From an uncultured Ruminococcus sp. (lineage in GTDB: Bacteria; Bacillota; Clostridia; Oscillospirales; Ruminococcaceae), in assembly GCA_945876405.1 (NCBI GenBank), contig CAMCOJ010000091.1:1-7816 (forward strand): a stretch of 7,816 bases of DNA, written 5' to 3'. This document shows positions 1-7,816 of this stretch, piece after piece (positions within the stretch are counted from its first letter, which is position 1; every line of letters starts with the position of its first letter). Made by a program: the position numbers and the translations under genes. The notes under the pieces are model-generated. The model made no database searches. It saw nothing but the letters and a program-made list of their open reading frames with translations, and was not told the DNA's origin.

Positions 1-4282
<4,282 letters not shown>

Positions 4283-4306
4283 CTACGCAACTAAGTAAAA
4301 TTCTTA

Positions 4307-4341
4307 CAGGATTCCGGCTAATTCCGGAATCCTGTTTTTTT
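4307..4341 (+). terminator. Intrinsic terminator of the GH2 gene
   Basis: An 11-bp perfect stem (CAGGATTCCGG at 4307-4317 pairing with CCGGAATCCTG at 4324-4334) encloses a 6-nt loop and is followed at once by seven Ts (4335-4341). It begins 24 nt after the GH2 stop codon and comes before a separate promoter for the next gene, so the GH2 transcript should end here. Confidence 0.95.
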
Positions 4342-4377
4342 ATCAGATATATTTTTACAGTTTATCACGGAAAATAT

Positions 4378-4406
4378 TTGATTATTTTTTCATATCATTG
4401 TATAAT
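4378..4406 (+). promoter_or_regulatory. SigA-type promoter of the esterase/CPBP operon
   Basis: A perfect TATAAT -10 box lies at 4401-4406, with TTGATT (4 of 6 matches to TTGACA) at 4378-4383 and a 17-nt spacer. The predicted start is near 4413, which gives a leader of about 25 nt. That leader carries AAGGAGG at 4423-4429, 8 nt before the ATG at 4438. Lying just downstream of a strong terminator supports a separate transcription unit. No operator repeat was seen. Confidence 0.8.
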
Positions 4407-4437
4407 ATATCTATAAAATCAAAAGGAGGAACTCAGA

Positions 4438-5382
4438 ATGCTTCTAAACAAATACCCTCTTCATCCGGACTACAGAAAAATATCTCTTCTGAATTTTCCT
4501 GCATCTGTTTCACTTCTGCCGGCATTCAACTTCTGTCTGTCAGAAATAAACAAGCAGGAACACAGTACAAAATCAGTAAGAGTATACAGAAAACAAATAA
4601 ACGGATACAGAGGGACACGCATAAATCTTTTAATTTACGAACCGTATAATCTCCCGGAAAATGCACCGTGTCTCATATACTATCACGGCGGCGGATTTAT
4701 GTTCAAAGCCTCGACTCATCATTTTTCCACTGTCAGAACCTACGCACTTAAGACTGGATGCAAGGTAATATTTCCGGACTATTCAACCCTGCCGGAAACA
4801 GCATTTCCAACCCCTGTTGAAGAGTGTTACAAGACGTATATATGGGCAGTAAAGAACGCCGCTATCCTTGATATCAATCCGAAAAAAATAGCCGTTGCAG
4901 GAGACAGTGCCGGCGGAAATCTGGCTGCAGCGGTCACTCTTATGGCAAGAGACCGACACGCACCTTTGCCGTGTTTTCAGATGCTTATATACCCGGTTCT
5001 TGACAGAAGAATGAAAACTGATTCCATGAAAAAATACTATGACACTCCAATGTGGAACAGCGGACTCTCAATGATTATGTGGAAACTCTACCTTCGCCGG
5101 GGAGAATCCGGACACATGGAATATGCTTCCCCTTCGGAAGCAAAAGATCTAAGCGGACTTCCGCCGGCATATATAGAAACAGCCGAGTTTGACTGTCTGC
5201 ATGACGAAGGAATATTATACGCTGAAAGGCTTAAAGAATCCGGAAATAAAGTTACCCTCAGAAACACAAAGGGAACTCCCCACGGATATGACTGTATACC
5301 GAATGCACATATCACCAGAACATGCATGAAACTCCGCATACTCCATCTTAAAAAAGCATTTGAGGAAGGAGAAAATGCATAA
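4438..5382 (+). CDS. Alpha/beta-hydrolase, HSL-family (family IV) esterase
   Basis: This 314-residue serine esterase or lipase resembles hormone-sensitive lipase. It should hydrolyse short-chain carboxyl esters in the cytoplasm, as no signal peptide or membrane segment is visible. Family signatures are the oxyanion-hole HGGG (H83-G86) and the nucleophile elbow GDSAGGN (155-161, Ser157). The likely catalytic acid is D252 in AEFDCLHDEG and the likely histidine is H282 in PHGY. LPPAYIETAEFD is the usual strand before the acid. Residues 1-60 form the cap region that precedes the core. The ATG start is well supported by AAGGAGG 8 nt upstream. Length is normal for the family and all triad residues are present. 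It has its own promoter, and its stop overlaps the next start (TAATG), so the two proteins are probably made together. The natural substrate (acetylated sugar, feruloyl ester or lipid) cannot be read from sequence. Confidence 0.93.
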   Translation: MLLNKYPLHPDYRKISLLNFPASVSLLPAFNFCLSEINKQEHSTKSVRVYRKQINGYRGTRINLLIYEPYNLPENAPCLIYYHGGGFMFKASTHHFSTVRTYALKTGCKVIFPDYSTLPETAFPTPVEECYKTYIWAVKNAAILDINPKKIAVAGDSAGGNLAAAVTLMARDRHAPLPCFQMLIYPVLDRRMKTDSMKKYYDTPMWNSGLSMIMWKLYLRRGESGHMEYASPSEAKDLSGLPPAYIETAEFDCLHDEGILYAERLKESGNKVTLRNTKGTPHGYDCIPNAHITRTCMKLRILHLKKAFEEGENA

Positions 5383-6443
5383 TGGAAAACGAAATTCATG
5401 ATATCATTGATACCAAATCAATAAAAAAAGAGCTCAGGAGAGACGCTAATGTAAATGCTGTTCTTCTGTTCATTTTCTGGCTGATATATTATGCGGCATC
5501 ATTATTTCTCCCCGTCGCTGTAAAATTAATTGCTCCGGAAATGGATGAGTCAAACCTCAGCAGTCTTGCCACTCTTATTTTCTACATCATACTTTATCCG
5601 ATAGGATTTCCTGTCATTTTCATTATCTTCCGTAAAATATCAAAAGGATATAAAGACCAGAAAATAATAAGCTGCTTCAGGAAGCCTCAGATGCCTGCCG
5701 GATGGGTTGCAAAGTGGATATTTCTTACCATAGGTGCAACATATGCCGCCGCATATATTTCCAGTTTTCTTGAAATGATATTCGAATTCATAACCGGAAC
5801 AGATCTTAACGGACTGACCGGTGCACCTGAAAGCAACAAGCTCGGTATGATAACAACTCTCATATCTGCTCCTCTGTTCGCACCGATATTTGAAGAGCTC
5901 TTTTTCCGCGGAGTCCTTTACAGGAACGTTCAGAACTACGGAAAATGGAGCATGATGATTATCGGTGGTCTCACATTCGGAATCTGGCACGCAAACTATC
6001 CGCAGTTCCTGTTTGCAGCCGTCATGGGCGTTTTCTCATGTTTTCTTTTTGAAAAAACAAAATCAATAATCCCATCCATGATAGTTCACTTCATAGTAAA
6101 CTGTATCGGTGCAACTATGCTTGTTTTAGTCTCAAAGCTAGGTCTGTCAGATACCAGCGAAATTGCAGACATGAGCTCTTCACTTCTCTTCGAGCATCCG
6201 TTTATCATGCTGGCAATAATGCTTGCCGGACTTACGATAATGGCAGTTCTGCTTCTCTGGTTTATCCTTATGATAATAGAAATAACCTGCCACAGTGACA
6301 GCTTCAGAATTTCCGGCCGTGAAACAACCGGAATTTCAGGTATATCAGCATTCTTTACGTATATGACAGCTCCGCTTATGATTATCGCCATGCTCGGCAT
6401 GCTGGGACTTACAGTATTCCGCGCACTCGGCGGTCAGATATAA
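5382..6443 (+). CDS. CPBP-family (CAAX protease/Abi) intramembrane metalloprotease-like protein
   Basis: This 353-residue polytopic membrane protein has about eight or nine hydrophobic segments (roughly 25-48, 61-83, 110-135, 155-170, 190-202, 208-224, 229-250, 273-301 and 322-347). Conserved CPBP motifs are intact: EELFFRG (E171, E172, R176), FGIWH (H203) and HFIVN (H236, N240). These are the residues expected to coordinate metal and catalyse cleavage within the membrane. The family includes prenyl-protein (CAAX) endopeptidases and bacteriocin-immunity or maturation proteins, and most bacterial members have no known substrate. A charged N-terminus (1-22) probably faces the cytosol. The ATG overlaps the upstream esterase stop by one base, and its AAGGAG (5366-5371) lies inside that esterase, typical of translational coupling. 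The C-terminal membrane pair after residue 270 extends beyond the core family domain. Family assignment is firm; the role is unknown. Confidence 0.92.
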   Translation: MENEIHDIIDTKSIKKELRRDANVNAVLLFIFWLIYYAASLFLPVAVKLIAPEMDESNLSSLATLIFYIILYPIGFPVIFIIFRKISKGYKDQKIISCFRKPQMPAGWVAKWIFLTIGATYAAAYISSFLEMIFEFITGTDLNGLTGAPESNKLGMITTLISAPLFAPIFEELFFRGVLYRNVQNYGKWSMMIIGGLTFGIWHANYPQFLFAAVMGVFSCFLFEKTKSIIPSMIVHFIVNCIGATMLVLVSKLGLSDTSEIADMSSSLLFEHPFIMLAIMLAGLTIMAVLLLWFILMIIEITCHSDSFRISGRETTGISGISAFFTYMTAPLMIIAMLGMLGLTVFRALGGQI

Positions 6444-6448
6444 AAATA

Positions 6449-6478
6449 TCCCCTCTGATTACAGAGGGGAACTTTTTT
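6449..6478. terminator. Bidirectional terminator between convergent genes
   Basis: A 9-bp perfect stem (TCCCCTCTG at 6449-6457 with CAGAGGGGA at 6462-6470) has a 4-nt ATTA loop. On the + strand it is followed by AC and six Ts (6473-6478). On the - strand it is followed by TATTTTTA. It fills the 39-nt gap between the CPBP stop (6443) and the CE2 stop (6483), so one hairpin can end both transcripts. Confidence 0.88.
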
Positions 6479-6482
6479 ACTG

Positions 6483-7553
6483 TCAGGAAAGAAATCCGTC
6501 AATGCTTCTTATTCTTTCAGCAAGAAAAGCTGAACTTAATTCCTGTGTAACAGCAGAAGGATGCCAGTCAGCACCATATCCGTCACTTTCCTTCTGATTT
6601 GCGAAAAGAAAGCTCATTATTCTGTTATCTGACTCTGAAGCAAATTTTTCCTTTGCCTTCTCTATAGCGGGATATATTTCCGCACAGCCCATAATTCCCA
6701 CAGTACATATAATACATGCTGTGGGATTTTTCTCTCTGACAAGGCAGAGAAAATCATAATATTTTTCTGAAAACTCTTCAGACCGGGCAGAAAAGTCGTA
6801 TTTTACATACGTATAGTCATTTGTACCAAGATTTATTACTACAAAGTCATGTTTCTTTTTATTAAAAGCCCACGGTTTAGCGTATTCGGAAATTTTGGCT
6901 ATACTTGTATAATAATCAGGCACAATGCTGTCAGCATCTTTTTCCCCGTTTTCAGTATATCCCGAAATAACGCCATGTCCGCTGTATGAAACCGCACTGT
7001 AATCAGCATCAAGGAGCTGTGCCGTCAGATAGGCGTAGGATTTCATAAAGTTTTCTGTTGAGGTAGCAAAGGACTCGTCACAAAATTCTGCCTCCACACC
7101 ATAAGCACAGGTTATGGAATCCCCGATAAATTCTATGCTGTATTTTTTTGCAGGCACCGGAATCAGCGGATGCTTCGATTCTGAAACCACATTTATGGAT
7201 TTTATGCCTACAGCACCATAATTCGCCTCGGAAAGATGTATAATTCTTACCCGCACCTTTTTCTCATCTTCTCCCCGGGAAATTTTTATCCTTTTCTCAC
7301 AGCTGCTCATAAGCGAATCCTCAACAAGTATGTCTCCGGCAAATACCGCATATCTCGGACGGTACCGTTCCTCTGAATTTACCGATGAATCTCCGGCAAG
7401 AATTATCTCTGCCTCTGAAGCATAAAGAAAAAATTCTGCAGCAGAACCACTGTGTACAAGCCACGTTACCTTTCCGTCATCATATATCCTCCCTGTAAGT
7501 TTTACATTTTCGTCCACTGCCCTGTATGTTCTGAGATTTTTTTTCATTTTCAA
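6483..7553 (-). CDS. CE2-type SGNH/GDSL acetylesterase, apparently cytoplasmic
   Basis: This 356-residue protein has the two-domain layout of carbohydrate esterase family 2. An N-terminal beta-sandwich (about 15-125, with KLTGRIYDDGKVTWLVHSGS) precedes an SGNH hydrolase domain (about 138-350). Visible SGNH blocks are I, GDSITCAYG (Ser146); II, SGHG (G192); III, GTND (243-246, Asn245); and V, DWHP (D329, H331). CE2 enzymes remove acetyl groups from xylan, mannan or oligosaccharides. Secreted CE2 proteins carry a signal peptide, but here the N-terminus (MKMKKNLRTYRAVDENV) has no hydrophobic stretch, so it probably acts on imported substrates. The TTG start at 7553 is preferred because AGGAG ends 7 nt upstream of it; an in-frame ATG at 7547 would be 13 nt from that site. 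It has its own promoter, converges on the CPBP gene and shares its terminator. The family call is strong; acetyl-sugar specificity is inferred from family. Confidence 0.9.
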   Translation of the reverse strand: MKMKKNLRTYRAVDENVKLTGRIYDDGKVTWLVHSGSAAEFFLYASEAEIILAGDSSVNSEERYRPRYAVFAGDILVEDSLMSSCEKRIKISRGEDEKKVRVRIIHLSEANYGAVGIKSINVVSESKHPLIPVPAKKYSIEFIGDSITCAYGVEAEFCDESFATSTENFMKSYAYLTAQLLDADYSAVSYSGHGVISGYTENGEKDADSIVPDYYTSIAKISEYAKPWAFNKKKHDFVVINLGTNDYTYVKYDFSARSEEFSEKYYDFLCLVREKNPTACIICTVGIMGCAEIYPAIEKAKEKFASESDNRIMSFLFANQKESDGYGADWHPSAVTQELSSAFLAERIRSIDGFLS

Positions 7554-7560
7554 ACTATCG

Positions 7561-7566
7561 CTCCTG
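7561..7566 (-). promoter_or_regulatory. Ribosome binding site deciding a TTG start for the CE2 gene
   Basis: On the - strand CAGGAG reads from 7566 to 7561. The gap is 7 nt to the TTG (7553-7551) but 13 nt to the next in-frame ATG (7547-7545). The spacing favours the rare TTG start, which adds two residues (MK) before the ATG. Confidence 0.7.
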
Positions 7567-7588
7567 TTCCGTCATCTCATATAGTTAT

Positions 7589-7617
7589 ATTATAAACTAT
7601 TTGATATATTTTTTCAA
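7589..7617 (-). promoter_or_regulatory. SigA-type promoter of the CE2 gene
   Basis: On the - strand TTGAAA (7617-7612, 5 of 6 matches to consensus) and a perfect TATAAT (7594-7589) are separated by 17 nt. The predicted start is near 7582, leaving a leader of about 29 nt with the ribosome binding site. It fires away from the tRNA promoter about 80 bp off. No clear operator palindrome overlaps it. Confidence 0.82.
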
Positions 7618-7672
7618 TAATTATGGTTAACTTCACTTCGAATCAGAGAGATAAAAAAAATCTAAATTTTTT

Positions 7673-7694
7673 TAAAAAAAATTTTCGAAAAAGT
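7673..7694 (+). promoter_or_regulatory. UP element of the tRNA promoter
   Basis: An A-tract followed by T-tract then A-tract lies immediately upstream of the -35 box. It fits the E. coli UP-element consensus (AAAWWTWTTTT, three bases, AAA) with one mismatch by eye, at roughly -58 to -37. Such elements bind the RNA polymerase alpha C-terminal domain and boost stable-RNA promoters. More A/T runs extend upstream to about 7652. Confidence 0.7.
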
Positions 7695-7695
7695 G

Positions 7696-7724
7696 TTGAC
7701 AAACTCATTTCTTTAGTGTATAAT
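7696..7724 (+). promoter_or_regulatory. Full-consensus SigA promoter for tRNA-Pro
   Basis: TTGACA (7696-7701) and TATAAT (7719-7724) are both perfect, with the optimal 17-nt spacer. The predicted start is G7731, about 31 nt before the mature tRNA. A G start would suit the growth-rate control through GTP levels known for stable-RNA promoters in Firmicutes, but that regulation is inferred. Confidence 0.93.
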
Positions 7725-7761
7725 TAAGAAGCTGTCAAACGAACAGCAAACAAAACAGCAA

Positions 7762-7816
7762 CGAGGCGTAACTCAGTTTGGTAGAGTGCTTGGTTTGGGA
7801 CCAAGATGCCGCAGGT
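7762..7816 (+). tRNA. tRNA-Pro (anticodon UGG), 3' end cut by window edge
   Basis: The first 55 bases of a tRNA are present. They comprise the 7-base acceptor strand (CGAGGCG, 7762-7768), a D-arm with 4-bp stem ACTC/GAGT (7771-7774 with 7784-7787) and loop AGTTTGGTA, and an anticodon stem CTTGG/CCAAG (7789-7793 with 7801-7805). The 7-base anticodon loop TTTGGGA (7794-7800) puts TGG at 7796-7798, which reads CCN proline codons. The variable loop follows, then the 5' T-stem strand GCAGG (7811-7815). The T-loop, 3' acceptor strand and any encoded CCA lie beyond the window. The C at position 1 is typical of bacterial tRNA-Pro. Other tRNAs may follow in the same transcript. Confidence 0.95.

Noticed and set aside
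4398..4649. 83-codon open frame overlapping the start of the esterase
   Set aside because: It starts in the promoter region, has no ribosome binding site and is out of frame with the clear esterase, which has AAGGAGG at proper spacing.
7652..7690. A/T-rich runs as a terminator or origin element
   Set aside because: The A and T runs can pair with each other, but there is no GC stem and no gene ends nearby. The position directly before a consensus -35 box fits an UP element better, and no DnaA boxes were seen.
7762..7816. tRNA-Pro as an integration site for a mobile element
   Set aside because: No integrase, duplicated tRNA end or element border is visible on the side shown, and the tRNA 3' end, where integration usually occurs, is outside the window.

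Overview
The window looks like the end of an assembled contig from a low- to mid-GC fibre-degrading Firmicute, most likely a Ruminococcus-type (Oscillospiraceae) gut or rumen bacterium. The reasons are a type I dockerin on a secreted glycoside hydrolase, a CE2-type acetylesterase, strong AGGAGG-like ribosome binding sites, and SigA promoters of TTGACA/TATAAT type. The genus is an inference; the dockerin itself is read directly. The first 46 bases are not genomic. They are an Illumina Nextera i7 adapter (end of P7, an 8-base index, and the transposon mosaic end), so genomic sequence starts at base 47.

Layout: (1) 47-4282 (+) is a large LacZ-like GH2 beta-galactosidase, cut at its 5' end by the contig edge inside a probable signal peptide. 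A LamG/concanavalin-like domain is inserted in its catalytic barrel and a dockerin sits at its C-terminus. A strong intrinsic terminator follows. (2) 4438-5382 (+) is a cytoplasmic HSL-family alpha/beta-hydrolase with its own promoter. Its stop codon overlaps the start codon (TAATG) of (3) 5382-6443 (+), a polytopic CPBP-family (CAAX/Abi) membrane protease-like protein, making a two-gene operon. (4) A compact hairpin with T-tracts on both sides ends this operon and the convergent gene. (5) 6483-7553 (-) is a two-domain SGNH esterase of CE2 type, apparently cytoplasmic and starting at TTG. (6) A 208-bp divergent intergenic region carries the CE2 promoter (-) and a very strong promoter with an UP element (+). 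(7) That second promoter drives a tRNA-Pro(UGG), which the window end truncates.

How it fits together: the GH2 enzyme is probably secreted and docked on a cellulosome-like scaffold, where it would remove beta-galactosyl groups from plant polysaccharides or glycans. The two esterases lack signal peptides and may remove acetyl or other ester groups from imported oligosaccharides or small esters. This pathway link is inferred from proximity and family, since each unit has its own promoter and terminator. I found no mobile element, CRISPR array or defence cassette. The gene families are known ones, and the most distinctive points are the GH2 domain architecture, the adapter remnant and the near-consensus tRNA promoter.
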